Below are positions 34,177-42,444 of a stretch of DNA of 64,000 nucleotides, one piece after another. Origin of the DNA: Paenibacillus_AR mesotrionivorans (GTDB lineage Bacteria > Bacillota > Bacilli > Paenibacillales > NBRC-103111). Location: contig NZ_JBJURJ010000003.1 in assembly GCF_046098205.1 (NCBI RefSeq), positions 124,001 through 188,000 on the forward strand, given 5' to 3'. The position numbers were made by a program, and so were the translations under genes. How positions within the stretch are numbered: the stretch's first letter is position 1; each line of letters opens with the position of its first letter. The notes beneath the pieces are model-generated. The model searched no databases, had not been told where the DNA came from, and saw nothing but the letters and a program-made list of their open reading frames with translations.

Positions 34177-34204
34177 ATGTCGTATAACTATTATTGCACG
34201 ACCT
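34177..34204. repeat. Xer/dif-like 28 bp site, right copy (inverted)
   Basis: Reverse complement of the left site with one mismatch at its outer end. The exact shared repeat is 28 bp, 33031-33058 versus 34175-34202. Confidence 0.75.
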
Positions 34205-34264
34205 ATCATTTTTCACCCGTCGATACACAAAAAAGAAAGGCAAATTAGTGTCCTTTCGAGCAAA

Positions 34265-34302
34265 AGAACCGCTGTCCGGAGAGGATCAGCGGCTCTTTTT
34301 TA
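34265..34302. terminator. Bidirectional terminator between the recombinase and trxA
   Basis: Stem GAACCGCTG/CAGCGGCTC with six T on the plus side and TTCTTTT on the minus side. Confidence 0.75.
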
Positions 34303-34315
34303 TGAAAGAAAATGG

Positions 34316-34627
34316 TTACGCATGTCGATTGAGCACATTTTTGAGTGCATCCTTCGATTGGAATCCCACAATTTTATCCACGGGCTGGCCGTCCTTGAAC
34401 ACAATCAGAGTGGGAATGCTCATCACGCCAAAGCGGGATGCCGATTCTTGATTCTCATCCACGTTCACTTTCGCGATCTTCACATTCAACTCCTGGTCCA
34501 GCTCCTCCAGTACCGGCGCGATCATCTTGCAAGGGCCGCACCATGGTGCCCAGAAATCTACCAGGACTGTACCCGCGCCTTCAACCTCCGCCTTAAAGGA
34601 TTGGTCCGACACGTTGACAATTGCCAT
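34316..34627 (-). CDS. trxA: Thioredoxin
   Basis: 103 residues. Active site WAPWCGPCKMIAP, cis-Pro in MSIPTLIVFKDG. ATG placed after AAGGAGGATATCC; the longer upstream frame is not used. General cytosolic disulfide reductase. Confidence 0.96.
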   Translation of the reverse strand: MAIVNVSDQSFKAEVEGAGTVLVDFWAPWCGPCKMIAPVLEELDQELNVKIAKVNVDENQESASRFGVMSIPTLIVFKDGQPVDKIVGFQSKDALKNVLNRHA

Positions 34628-34784
34628 GGATATCCTCCTTCTGTATCGTTCATCATGAATTATGGCGCCTGCTGGACGCCAACACGTACATGTAAAGTAT
34701 ACCACATTCCTGCCAGAATAGCCCGCAGAATAGACATCCGGTCAGCCCAAATGCTCTCCACTGCCTCATTATGCACACATAACC

Positions 34785-35150
34785 TCCTGCAAAATAAAGG
34801 AAGGTGAACTTCCGCTATCTGCTGCCTCTTCCGCAAAAATCCCGTTTAGCGGAAGCGGATTTTCCGCTATTTGTAGCTTTTGCGGCTGAAATGCCCGTAA
34901 ATCCGCCAATAGCGGAGGTTTGCATTCCGTTATAGCCCATTTGTGACCGGCGCGGCTGAAATAGCGGAAGCAAACTTCCGTTAACCCCCTGCCAGCAAGC
35001 TGTGAAGGTTGATAGCGGAAGGCCTTTTCCGCAATTCCACCGCGGATGCCTCTGACCGGCAGCCTTCTGTCCGGATAGCGGAAATTCCTTTCCGCTATCG
35101 ATTAAGCAGCGGCTCCCCCGCGGAGATTAGCGGAAATCTGTTTCCGTTAA
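34785..35150. repeat. Palindrome array C2 (seven units)
   Basis: 22-23 bp units TAGCGGAA...TTCCGYTA start at 34847, 34910, 34962, 35013, 35076 and 35128, preceded by a degenerate unit near 34797. Steps are 63, 52, 51, 63 and 52 bp, close to 5 or 6 helical turns. All units face the same way by their TAGCGG end. The array fills the gap between trxA and the small gene at 35334. Confidence 0.85.
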
Positions 35151-35255
35151 GCGCCGGATTTTTCGCAATATGCGGTTTAAGCAGCGAAGACAAAGCACTT
35201 CAACGGTTTCGCCTTTACAATCCGGGGTAATAATGCGTATACTATTCCCAACAAA

Positions 35256-35270
35256 TTGTAATCATTATAA
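35256..35270. promoter_or_regulatory. PerR/Fur-like box
   Basis: TTGTAATCATTATAA differs at one position from the Bacillus PerR consensus TTATAATNATTATAA. It lies about 65 bp before the small gene at 35334. Confidence 0.45.
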
Positions 35271-35333
35271 TCTGGTTACAAAAATTCTATTATATTAACG
35301 GTGTCTGCACCGGAACAGGAGGTACCGCCAGCT

Positions 35334-35462
35334 ATGTATGATCCCCGGGAACACATTCATGAAGACCCTCGCAACCAGTCTGACTCTACTCTTGGGTTTG
35401 CCATTTTCTTCGGCTTCAGCTTCCTGCTTGCGGCCGCCGCTACCGTCGCTTCCGTGCTGTAG
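35334..35462 (+). CDS. Small single-helix membrane protein, YqzM-like
   Basis: 42 residues (MYDPREHIHEDPRNQS..., then one hydrophobic helix GFAIFFGFSFLLAAAATVASVL). AGGAGG ribosome site 10 bp upstream, stop followed closely by a clean terminator, and a plausible promoter region support a real gene. The polar N-terminus followed by a Gly-Phe-rich helix resembles Bacillus YqzM in my memory; function unknown. Confidence 0.6.
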   Translation: MYDPREHIHEDPRNQSDSTLGFAIFFGFSFLLAAAATVASVL

Positions 35463-35477
35463 CACCTCAACGAACAG

Positions 35478-35506
35478 AAAAACCCGGCCACCTGGCCGGG
35501 TTTTCT
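35478..35506 (+). terminator. Terminator after the YqzM-like gene
   Basis: AAAACCCGGCCA / TGGCCGGGTTTT stem with T-rich tail (TTTTCTTT). Confidence 0.85.
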
Positions 35507-35591
35507 TTGGCTATTCATTGGCATCACGGGAGTTTCTTGCATCACGGGAGTCACTTGAATCACGCACGGGAATCGGAACGAACGGCGACGG

Positions 35592-36551
35592 TCACTCCCC
35601 CTCCAGCTTCCGTTTATTGGTCCCATGCACCTCGATAATGTCCACGTAATGACGGATGCGGTCCATAATCCGCTGCCCCTTAAACTCCTCTTCCCCGTCC
35701 TTGCTGGTGAAGCTGAAGTGCTTTTCCAGCCCGCCGAACTCGTAATTGGAGGTAAAAAAGGTCGGTTTGCGGTTCATCCGGTAATTCAGGATCGTCCCCA
35801 GCACATGATCCCGGAGCCAGGGGTTCATATTCTCTGCGCCAATATCGTCAAATACCAGCAGATCCGTCTCCTTCATCAGCTCAATGGTATCCTTCAGCTT
35901 GTGGGGCTCCCCGAACATAGCCTTAAGATCCTCGGAGAAATCCGGCATATACACAATTACGCCGCTTAAACCTTGTTTGGCCAGCTCATAAAGCATATAG
36001 CACATCAAAAAGGTTTTCCCAGTGCCGAGTGGTCCCTGCAGATACAGTCCTCTTGTGGGCAGCCCGGTCTCCTTGGCACGGTCGATGTAATCCACCAGAT
36101 AACCTACGGCCTCGGCGCGTTCGCTGTCCGCCCGCACAATCTCCTTCAGATCATAACCCCGGGTCAGCGTGCCCTGGTCTACATAAAAGCTGGTGATCCG
36201 GCGCTTCACCGCCTCCTCCGCTTCCCACACGGTATAGCGGGGACAAGGGACCTTCTGGTCGTAAATCTGCTGGCGCCCGTGAATTTCGTCCACCATGAGC
36301 CGTGTGGCATGGCCCTCCAGCTCGTTGGGGCACTTGTCCAGCCCCGGACACTCCCGGCAGGTCCGGTATTCCTTGACATACTGGTACATCTTATTGAGGT
36401 TTAAGTTGATATCCTCATCTGTAAGCTCGGGGTATTTGGCCCGCCACTTTTGCACAAGCGGGTCCTGCAGAACCGCACGGTACCGCTCCTCCGCCTGCTT
36501 GCGCAGGGCCGCGAACGGCAGAGTGCGGAGGACCTCCGACATGGATTCCAT
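35592..36551 (-). CDS. dnaI: DnaI, primosomal helicase loader
   Basis: 319 residues. N-terminal zinc region (YRTCRECPGLDKCPNE) and C-terminal AAA+ ATPase with Walker A LQGPLGTGKTFL and Walker B LLVFDDIGAE, and Arg finger region GQRIMDRI. Loads DnaC replicative helicase together with DnaB/DnaD at oriC and restart sites. Downstream of dnaB, separated by a 44 bp tandem repeat. Confidence 0.93.
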   Translation of the reverse strand: MESMSEVLRTLPFAALRKQAEERYRAVLQDPLVQKWRAKYPELTDEDINLNLNKMYQYVKEYRTCRECPGLDKCPNELEGHATRLMVDEIHGRQQIYDQKVPCPRYTVWEAEEAVKRRITSFYVDQGTLTRGYDLKEIVRADSERAEAVGYLVDYIDRAKETGLPTRGLYLQGPLGTGKTFLMCYMLYELAKQGLSGVIVYMPDFSEDLKAMFGEPHKLKDTIELMKETDLLVFDDIGAENMNPWLRDHVLGTILNYRMNRKPTFFTSNYEFGGLEKHFSFTSKDGEEEFKGQRIMDRIRHYVDIIEVHGTNKRKLEGE

Positions 36552-36564
36552 TCACGTCACCTCC

Positions 36565-36691
36565 TAAGGGCCTTGCCGATAGGCAAAGCCAACTTCGTAA
36601 GCATTAGCTAAGGCTTTTGCCGTCAGGCAAAGCCAACTTCGTAAGCATTAGCTAAGGCTTTTGCCGTCAGGCAAAGCCAACTTCGTAAGCA
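36565..36691. repeat. 44 bp tandem repeat between dnaB and dnaI
   Basis: Three copies: 36565-36608, 36609-36652 and 36653-36691 (partial). Copies 2 and 3 are identical over their shared length. Each holds TTTTGCCGTCAGGCAAAG, a short hairpin. The array fills the gap between the end of dnaB and the start of dnaI. Confidence 0.9.
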
Positions 36692-36702
36692 TCCACTATG
36701 GG

Positions 36703-38235
36703 CTACGCCCTTCCTTCTTCCCATCTGCTGGCCTTCTTGATGATGGCCTCCATCTCTTCATCCGACAGCTGCTTGCGGCCGCCGGCTTTGTCCAGGGCCA
36801 CCGGGATTACCGGCTTCTGCTTGCCCCCGCCTCTTGCCCCGCGGGACCCGCCTGACGAAGCTGACTTCCCCGTGGCGCCTGCAGCCGCCGCCACTCCTTC
36901 GTCCTTGCGCCTGGCGCCGGCCTTGGCCTTATAACGCGCCTTCTCGCGGATATACTCCACCGCATCCTCGTAGGTGCCTACCTGCTTGCCCAACAGGTCT
37001 GAGGCAATGGCCTCAATGGAGTTTTTGACCCAGGAACGGCGGTCCGTATGAAGGAAATGGATAAGAACATTGATGACCTCGCCGTTGAGGCCGTAATTCA
37101 GGTCGATTTTCTCGAAAACGTCCAGCACCCCGTCCGGCACTGTACCGTGAGGGAAAAACCGCTTCAGCACCAGCGTATAGGGTTCGTTCCGAAGCAGCAT
37201 GTTGTACTGGTGGACATCGCATTGGCCCTGGAACAGCGCCGGCACCTCCAGATAATACTCCATCTGGACGCCTTTTTCCTGAAGCTCCTCATCCTGCCCG
37301 TCCTCGGCAGACTGCGCTGCCACCAGCCGGTGCACCTTGCGCCCGGCGAATTCATCCCGCCGCTTGGCCTGCCGGTACAGCAGATTAGCCCGGTATTGCA
37401 GCTCCTCAAACAGCAAATTACCTTCCTCGTCAAAAATCCCGTCCTCATCCAGCAGCCTGCAGGTTTCCTGAAGCTCCAGATTGTACTTGCTCTTCGCTAT
37501 GTTAATGGCTGCCAGATGTCCTTCCCGGAACTGCAGCGCCTCCACAAAAGGCCGGTTGCGCGAGCCCTTGGGAAAACGGCGGATAATATCCGTATAGGTA
37601 AAACCTTTGGTTTCGGTGTCCAACCCACCCGATTTGTCCCGGCCGGCAGCCGTCTCATACAGCGCCTCCTCCAGATCCGGGTCCATCACCTTGGTGTTCA
37701 AGCGGAATAAATCATAGAACGGAACAGACAGCTGCTCCGCCGCGGCTCCATTCAGCTCGGCAGGCTCATCAGCCAGCAGCTCGTCACGCAGCTGCAGCAG
37801 CATCATCTTCCCTACCTTATCCCGGAGCAGCATAGCCAAATGCTGGTTCCGGAAAAATTCCGCCGGGGACAGCGGCTCAAACAGCCGGTATTCGTAGACG
37901 CATTCCTCCGATTCCGGGTACAGGCGGCGGCTGGTGGACAATAGCCCCACCGCTTCCAGTCTGGAGGTCAAATCCATAAACTGCCGGCGGCCCTTTTCCC
38001 CGGGCTCCAGCTCCATCTGCAAAAACAGCCTGCGCTGGGCTTCCAGGGGTGAATACCCCGCCTTATCCACGGGAAGCTGTTGGTGCAGCGTGTGGTACAA
38101 GGCAATGGCTCCCGGGCCGATCATGGGCTGATAGATGGAGGACAGCATCCTCAAGCCGAGACTTCCCACTGCGAAGCTCCGGCTGACGGTGAACCGGTGA
38201 TGTTCCGTAAAATGCAATAAATTGGTTACTTTCAT
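36703..38235 (-). CDS. dnaB: DnaB-type replication initiation and membrane attachment protein
   Basis: 510 residues. N-terminal winged-helix part (FTVSRSFAVGSLGLRMLSSIYQPMIGPGAIALYHTLHQ) and C-terminal DnaD/DnaB-II-like domains (LDVFEKIDLNYGLNGEVINVLIHFLHTDRRSWVKNSIEAIASDLLGKQV), typical of Bacillus DnaB, which co-loads helicase with DnaI. The last ~60 residues are Lys/Gly-rich. Upstream of dnaI, as in Bacillus. Confidence 0.9.
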   Translation of the reverse strand: MKVTNLLHFTEHHRFTVSRSFAVGSLGLRMLSSIYQPMIGPGAIALYHTLHQQLPVDKAGYSPLEAQRRLFLQMELEPGEKGRRQFMDLTSRLEAVGLLSTSRRLYPESEECVYEYRLFEPLSPAEFFRNQHLAMLLRDKVGKMMLLQLRDELLADEPAELNGAAAEQLSVPFYDLFRLNTKVMDPDLEEALYETAAGRDKSGGLDTETKGFTYTDIIRRFPKGSRNRPFVEALQFREGHLAAINIAKSKYNLELQETCRLLDEDGIFDEEGNLLFEELQYRANLLYRQAKRRDEFAGRKVHRLVAAQSAEDGQDEELQEKGVQMEYYLEVPALFQGQCDVHQYNMLLRNEPYTLVLKRFFPHGTVPDGVLDVFEKIDLNYGLNGEVINVLIHFLHTDRRSWVKNSIEAIASDLLGKQVGTYEDAVEYIREKARYKAKAGARRKDEGVAAAAGATGKSASSGGSRGARGGGKQKPVIPVALDKAGGRKQLSDEEMEAIIKKASRWEEGRA

Positions 38236-38327
38236 CCGGTTATTCTCCCACCCGTTTCAATAGAGATCACCCTCCATTCTACCACAAGAATCGACACCGC
38301 AGATAGGAGTTTTCGAGAAACGCCAAA

Positions 38328-38372
38328 AAGCCTCCACACCCCGGCATACTTCCATGGGCATGAAGGCTTGAT
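38328..38372 (-). terminator. Terminator after the alpha/beta hydrolase
   Basis: AAGCCT-CA-CCC pairs with GGG-TG-AGGCTT and ends in five T in the minus direction. Confidence 0.65.
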
Positions 38373-38382
38373 AATCACGGGT

Positions 38383-39261
38383 TTACAGCTGATGTGTGGT
38401 TTCTCTTCCGGCGGATATATCTCCGGCAGGCACAGTGACCATTTCTTCCGCTGGGCTTGCTGCTGCTCTGGCCGGCTTCCGGACAGCCCCTCCGAAGTGC
38501 CGGGACACCCATTGCTCCACAATCCGGTTCATGGTCCGGGGGGCTTTGGTGGGCAGCTGATGGGTTGCTTTTTCAATAAAAATCAGGTCCCTGTAGGGCA
38601 ATCTCGCCTCCAACAGCCTGGCATAACGGTGGAAGCCGACATCCTTCTCCCCGTACAAAAGGAGCACCGGCTGCTGAATGGACGACAGCTGGTCGGTACA
38701 GGCATACGTCAGGCTGTGGTCATAATACTCGCGGATATTGCGGCTGTCCCCTTCCACCGCTCCTTTATAAAGATTGCTGAAGGTAAGGCTCATATCCGCG
38801 TTGCCCCAGCCCACCAAACCGCCCAGAAGCCGCTTGGCTTTAATCCGGGACAGTCCCGATGCTGCCCTGATCCTGCCCTTCAGGTACCAATCCGAGGCTT
38901 CCGACATAGCCGAAATGAGGATCCCTCCGGTGAAGGTCTGAGGATGGGTCAGCATGGCTTCCAGCGCAATGCCGCCACCTGTGGAATAGCCGCATACCAC
39001 CGCTTCCCGGATATCCAGATGCTCCAGCAGCTGCCGCATATCCTCCACGATCAGGGAGTAGGTGACTGGGGCAGGCGAAGGTTCGGACAGACCGTGTCCG
39101 CGGATATCGAAGGTAATAATTTTGAAGGAGTCCGACAGCTGGGCCTTCTGGTAATTAAAAATTTCCTGGTTCAACAGCGGCGGATGAATGAAAACAAGAG
39201 GAATGCCGCGGCCATCCACATGGTAATGGAGCCGGGTTCCGTTAACGAATGCCATGGGCAT
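38383..39261 (-). CDS. Alpha/beta hydrolase
   Basis: 292 residues. Oxyanion segment FIHPPLLNQEIF, nucleophile Ser in CGYSTGGGIAL, acid Asp in LLYGEKDVGF, His in EKATHQLPT, so the triad is complete. Last ~30 residues are a Pro/Ala-rich extension. Substrate unknown. Single gene between dnaB and hemQ. Confidence 0.88.
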   Translation of the reverse strand: MPMAFVNGTRLHYHVDGRGIPLVFIHPPLLNQEIFNYQKAQLSDSFKIITFDIRGHGLSEPSPAPVTYSLIVEDMRQLLEHLDIREAVVCGYSTGGGIALEAMLTHPQTFTGGILISAMSEASDWYLKGRIRAASGLSRIKAKRLLGGLVGWGNADMSLTFSNLYKGAVEGDSRNIREYYDHSLTYACTDQLSSIQQPVLLLYGEKDVGFHRYARLLEARLPYRDLIFIEKATHQLPTKAPRTMNRIVEQWVSRHFGGAVRKPARAAASPAEEMVTVPAGDISAGRETTHQL

Positions 39262-39369
39262 AAGAGATCACCTTTCTTTTACGGATTGGCTTGATGTCCT
39301 TAGCTTGGCACCCCTGCCTTCCGATCATACATGGGACCCTTATCCGCAACCCTGAAATATCATGTCCGT

Positions 39370-39414
39370 TTGCCCTTTTATTTCAATTTGTCTACAATGT
39401 AATAGTGATTATTA
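39370..39414 (+). promoter_or_regulatory. hemQ promoter with palindromic operator at the start site
   Basis: TTGCCC (39370-39375), 17 bp, TACAAT (39393-39398), followed at once by TAATAGTGATTATTA (39400-39414), a Fur/PerR-like palindrome covering the expected transcription start. Confidence 0.5.
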
Positions 39415-39442
39415 AGTACATAAACAGCAGGGAGGATGTTCC

Positions 39443-40189
39443 ATGAGCGAAGCGGTTCAAACCCTGGAGGGCTGGTATGCCCTTCATGATTTTCGGAGCA
39501 TTGATTGGCAGTCCTGGAAAGCAAGTCCGCCGGAGCTGCGGGAGCAGGCGATGGAGGAGCTGGAGCAGTTCCTTCGCCAATGCGCCCAAGCGGGAGAAGC
39601 CAAAACCGGCAGCACTGCCTTCTATTCCATTGTCGGCCAAAAGGCGGATATCGTGTTTATGCACCTGCGGGAAACCCTGGATGAATTGAACGAGCTGGAA
39701 GCCAACTTCCAAAAAACAGCTTTCGCTGACTTTACCATCCCTGCTTATTCCTACGTATCGGTGGTGGAGCTCTCCAGCTACATGGCCAAACCCGGTACCA
39801 ATCCTATGGAGGACCCGGAGATCGTGGCCAGACTGAAACCCCAGCTCCCCCAGTCCAGGCATATCTGCTTCTACCCCATGAACAAAAAGCGGGACGGCCA
39901 GGATAATTGGTACATGGAGCCTATGGAGCGCCGCCGCGAAATGATGCGGAACCACGGCTTGATCGGACGCAGTTACGCCGGGCGCGTGAAGCAAATTATT
40001 ACCGGCTCCGTCGGCTTCGACGATTGGGAGTGGGGCGTAACCCTGTTCAGTGATGACCCGTTGGTGTTCAAAAAGCTGGTATATGAAATGCGCTTCGATG
40101 AAGCCAGCGCCCGATACGGCGAGTTCGGGGGTTTCTATGTGGGCAACCTGCTGGACAAGCCGAAGCTGGACCGTTTGTTTACGGTGTAA
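39443..40189 (+). CDS. hemQ: HemQ, coproheme decarboxylase
   Basis: 248 residues of the chlorite-dismutase-like fold: WYALHDFRSIDW, VGQKADIVFMHLR, AYSYVSVVELSSYM with the substrate Tyr, GRVKQIITGSVGFDDWEWGVTLF, MRFDEASARYGEFGGFYVG. Converts coproheme to haem b with peroxide in the Gram-positive haem pathway. AGGGAGGATG ribosome site. Confidence 0.95.
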   Translation: MSEAVQTLEGWYALHDFRSIDWQSWKASPPELREQAMEELEQFLRQCAQAGEAKTGSTAFYSIVGQKADIVFMHLRETLDELNELEANFQKTAFADFTIPAYSYVSVVELSSYMAKPGTNPMEDPEIVARLKPQLPQSRHICFYPMNKKRDGQDNWYMEPMERRREMMRNHGLIGRSYAGRVKQIITGSVGFDDWEWGVTLFSDDPLVFKKLVYEMRFDEASARYGEFGGFYVGNLLDKPKLDRLFTV

Positions 40190-40202
40190 TCGGGCTCTAC
40201 GG

Positions 40203-40411
40203 CTAACGGAACTGGCGGGGTCTCTACGCTAACGGAACTCAGCGGCTCTTACGGGCCAAAAACAAACGTTTTTGCATCCTAACGGAACTCAGCGACCCTT
40301 AACATGGGTGAACACCCTACTTTGGCCCTTCAGCCACCCGCTAAGCGCTTCTGGGTTCCGTTAACCGCGAGAAATAGCCCATTTAGCCGGGCTAAGAGTC
40401 GCTGTTCCGTT
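40203..40411. repeat. Palindrome array B2
   Basis: Forward TAACGGAAC units at 40204, 40230 and 40280 (last step 50 bp) and inverted units whose GTTCC words begin at 40355 and 40404 (49 bp). Same family and fold-back layout as B1. Lies between convergent genes, so the array would be at transcript 3' ends. Confidence 0.8.
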
Positions 40412-40497
40412 ACATGTTACCGGTGCCGCACCGCCGCGTGCGTCCAAAACAGCACCGCTGCCTGCAACCAAACCAAAACACGCAGCAATTTGGGCAG

Positions 40498-40545
40498 CAA
40501 AAAAAGCCCGCTTTAGCCGCTAACGGCCAAAGGCGAGCTTTTTTT
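40498..40545. terminator. Bidirectional terminator after the hypothetical gene
   Basis: Interrupted stem of AAAAGC-CGC-AGCC / GGC-GGCG-GCTTTTT with seven T on each side. Confidence 0.75.
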
Positions 40546-40807
40546 ATTCTTCGTCTTCCCCTTCAGCTTCCGTAGGGGCAGCTTTACTGTTGAGATAAGC
40601 CTCGGTGTCGCGGTCACGCTGGCGGCTTTTTTCCTTTAGCCGTTCAATGGCAGGCATAATCAGCAGGTCCACCTCACGCTGGACGGTGTACACCAGGTCA
40701 TAGCGGGTTTGAGACTCCAGAAAGCCCCCCACCTCCATCAGCGCATTATACCGGTCCAGCTCCTCACGGGTCAAAAGCCCCCGCACCTGTACGCTGCAAT
40801 GTCTCAT
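40544..40807 (-). CDS. Conserved-looking hypothetical protein, Glu-rich
   Basis: 87 residues, no family recognised. MRHCSVQVRGLLTREELDRYNALMEVGGFLESQTRYDLVY suggests a helical protein, followed by a charged tail (TEAEGEDEE). Start overlaps the stop of ndh by 4 bp, so the two are translationally coupled, and a terminator follows. A partner or assembly factor for the dehydrogenase is possible but unproven. Confidence 0.7.
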   Translation of the reverse strand: MRHCSVQVRGLLTREELDRYNALMEVGGFLESQTRYDLVYTVQREVDLLIMPAIERLKEKSRQRDRDTEAYLNSKAAPTEAEGEDEE

Positions 40808-41994
40808 AACCGGCCCTTTTTGATAACAAGGGGGATTCCGCCGATTTTGTAGAGGTAGCGGATTTCCACAACTTTTTTGAGCATGGCGGCAATAAAGCCC
40901 TTCAGCTTCTTAGTACCCACCACGCCAATGGCCTCTCCTTTGCCCAGAGAAGCAATAATGCCGCGGTTAATGAACTTAAAGTCCTTCATCGGAGTATTGC
41001 GGATGGCCGCCACCAGATTATAAGCGGCAATCTCCCCCTGCTGGGTGGCAATCTGGGCGGTAGGCGGATAAGGCTTGCCCTCCTCGTTCAGCACGATAGA
41101 GCAGTCCCCAACCACATACACATTCTCGAAATCCTTGGTCCGCAAGGTGGAATCCACCACAATCCGGCCGCGTTTGGTATCGAAGCCCGCTTCCTCCACC
41201 ATGCGGTTGCCCCGGATGCCTCCGGTCCAAACCACCGTAGAGGAACGGATGGTTTCCCCATCGGACAGAATCACGCCGTCCACTGTTACTTCCTTAATGG
41301 CGGTGGCAATCTTGAAGGTAACGCCCTTCTTGGCCAGCACCTGCATGGCGTATTCCACCAGATCCGCATCGAAGCCCGGAAGTGCCGTCGGCGCGGCCTC
41401 CACATTATAAATGTGGACCAAAGCAGGATCTACATCAAACTCGCGGCACAGCTCCGGTATACGGTCAGCCAGCTCGCCCACAAATTCAATCCCGGTAAAC
41501 CCGGCTCCGCCTACGACGAAGGTCAGGAAATCCGTGCGGTGGGGCTCCTGCTTAAACCGGGCAAACTGGTACTCGATATGCTCCCGGATCAGCCGGACGC
41601 TGTTGATGCTCCGGATATTGAGGGCATACTCCTTCAGCCCCGGAATACCGAAGGTTTCCGGCTCGCCGCCCAGGCCGATGACCAAATAATCGTAGGACAG
41701 GGTGCTGTCCTCGAGAATGATCTTTTTGTCATAAGGCCGGATTTGAACCACCGTGGATTTGACGAAGTCAATTTTGAACTCGTCAATGAGCTTGGAGATT
41801 TCGATCCGCGCATTCTCCGGATTATCCGTGCCTGCCGCCGGCATATGCAGATGCGTCGTAATAAAATGATAGTCATGCTTGTTCACAAGCGTGACGTCGG
41901 CTTCATTATAGTTCAATTCCTTCTGAAGCCCGATGGCAGTGACGATCCCGCCATATCCCGCTCCCAGAATCACGATCCTTGGTATTCGGCTCAT
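40804..41994 (-). CDS. ndh: Type II NADH dehydrogenase (NDH-2)
   Basis: 396 residues from ATG after GGAAGGG. FAD-binding IVILGAGYGGIVTAIGL, NAD-binding FVVGGAGFTGIEFVGELADRI, FAD C-terminal motif VYVVGDCSIVLNEEGKPYPPTAQIATQQG, and an amphipathic C-terminal membrane anchor (FIAAMLKKVVEIRYLYKIGG). Oxidises NADH and reduces menaquinone without proton pumping. Divergent from the ferredoxin-NADP reductase gene. Confidence 0.92.
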   Translation of the reverse strand: MSRIPRIVILGAGYGGIVTAIGLQKELNYNEADVTLVNKHDYHFITTHLHMPAAGTDNPENARIEISKLIDEFKIDFVKSTVVQIRPYDKKIILEDSTLSYDYLVIGLGGEPETFGIPGLKEYALNIRSINSVRLIREHIEYQFARFKQEPHRTDFLTFVVGGAGFTGIEFVGELADRIPELCREFDVDPALVHIYNVEAAPTALPGFDADLVEYAMQVLAKKGVTFKIATAIKEVTVDGVILSDGETIRSSTVVWTGGIRGNRMVEEAGFDTKRGRIVVDSTLRTKDFENVYVVGDCSIVLNEEGKPYPPTAQIATQQGEIAAYNLVAAIRNTPMKDFKFINRGIIASLGKGEAIGVVGTKKLKGFIAAMLKKVVEIRYLYKIGGIPLVIKKGRL

Positions 41995-42444
41995 TGGTAT
42001 CCCTTCCATCTATAGAGGTTCTGAAGTACGGTGGCAATGTTTGTGAAAATTCTCACGTTAGTGCACAATCGGAAGTTTTCTGTTCATTAGCTTTTGCAAA
42101 CGTTCCGGAATTATCTCCGGCATGTTGTGGCATTGAAATCATATAATGTTCCCATCAATTTATCAAGGCAAAAAATTCGGTTATTTCTAATGATTATTAT
42201 CACAAATTAAACCTATAAAAATCAACAATTTCTAGTCTTTTTTTTGAAAAGGGTATTTTCACAAGAAAAAGGAGGGCATGAAATAGGGCTTTGAGTCAAA
42301 AATACCCTTGTCCGGGGCTTACTAAACCGACTCCAGGGTAAAGCTTGGGGTTTCTTTCTTGAGGCTGGAGCATTATAATAAAACATGGATTAGAATGGAT
42401 ACATTGTGAAATTTATTGCAAACTTCTAAAGGGGAGCTATACTC
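41995..42444. other. Divergent regulatory region between ndh and yumC
   Basis: Holds a Fur/PerR-like palindrome TAATGATTATTATCA (42188-42202), and an 11 bp inverted repeat AAGGGTATTTT (42249-42259) / AAAATACCCTT (42299-42309) in the leader of yumC. Inside its loop AAGGAGGGC precedes ATG AAA TAG, a two-codon open frame. A TATAAT lies near 42374. No full gene seen. Confidence 0.45.
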
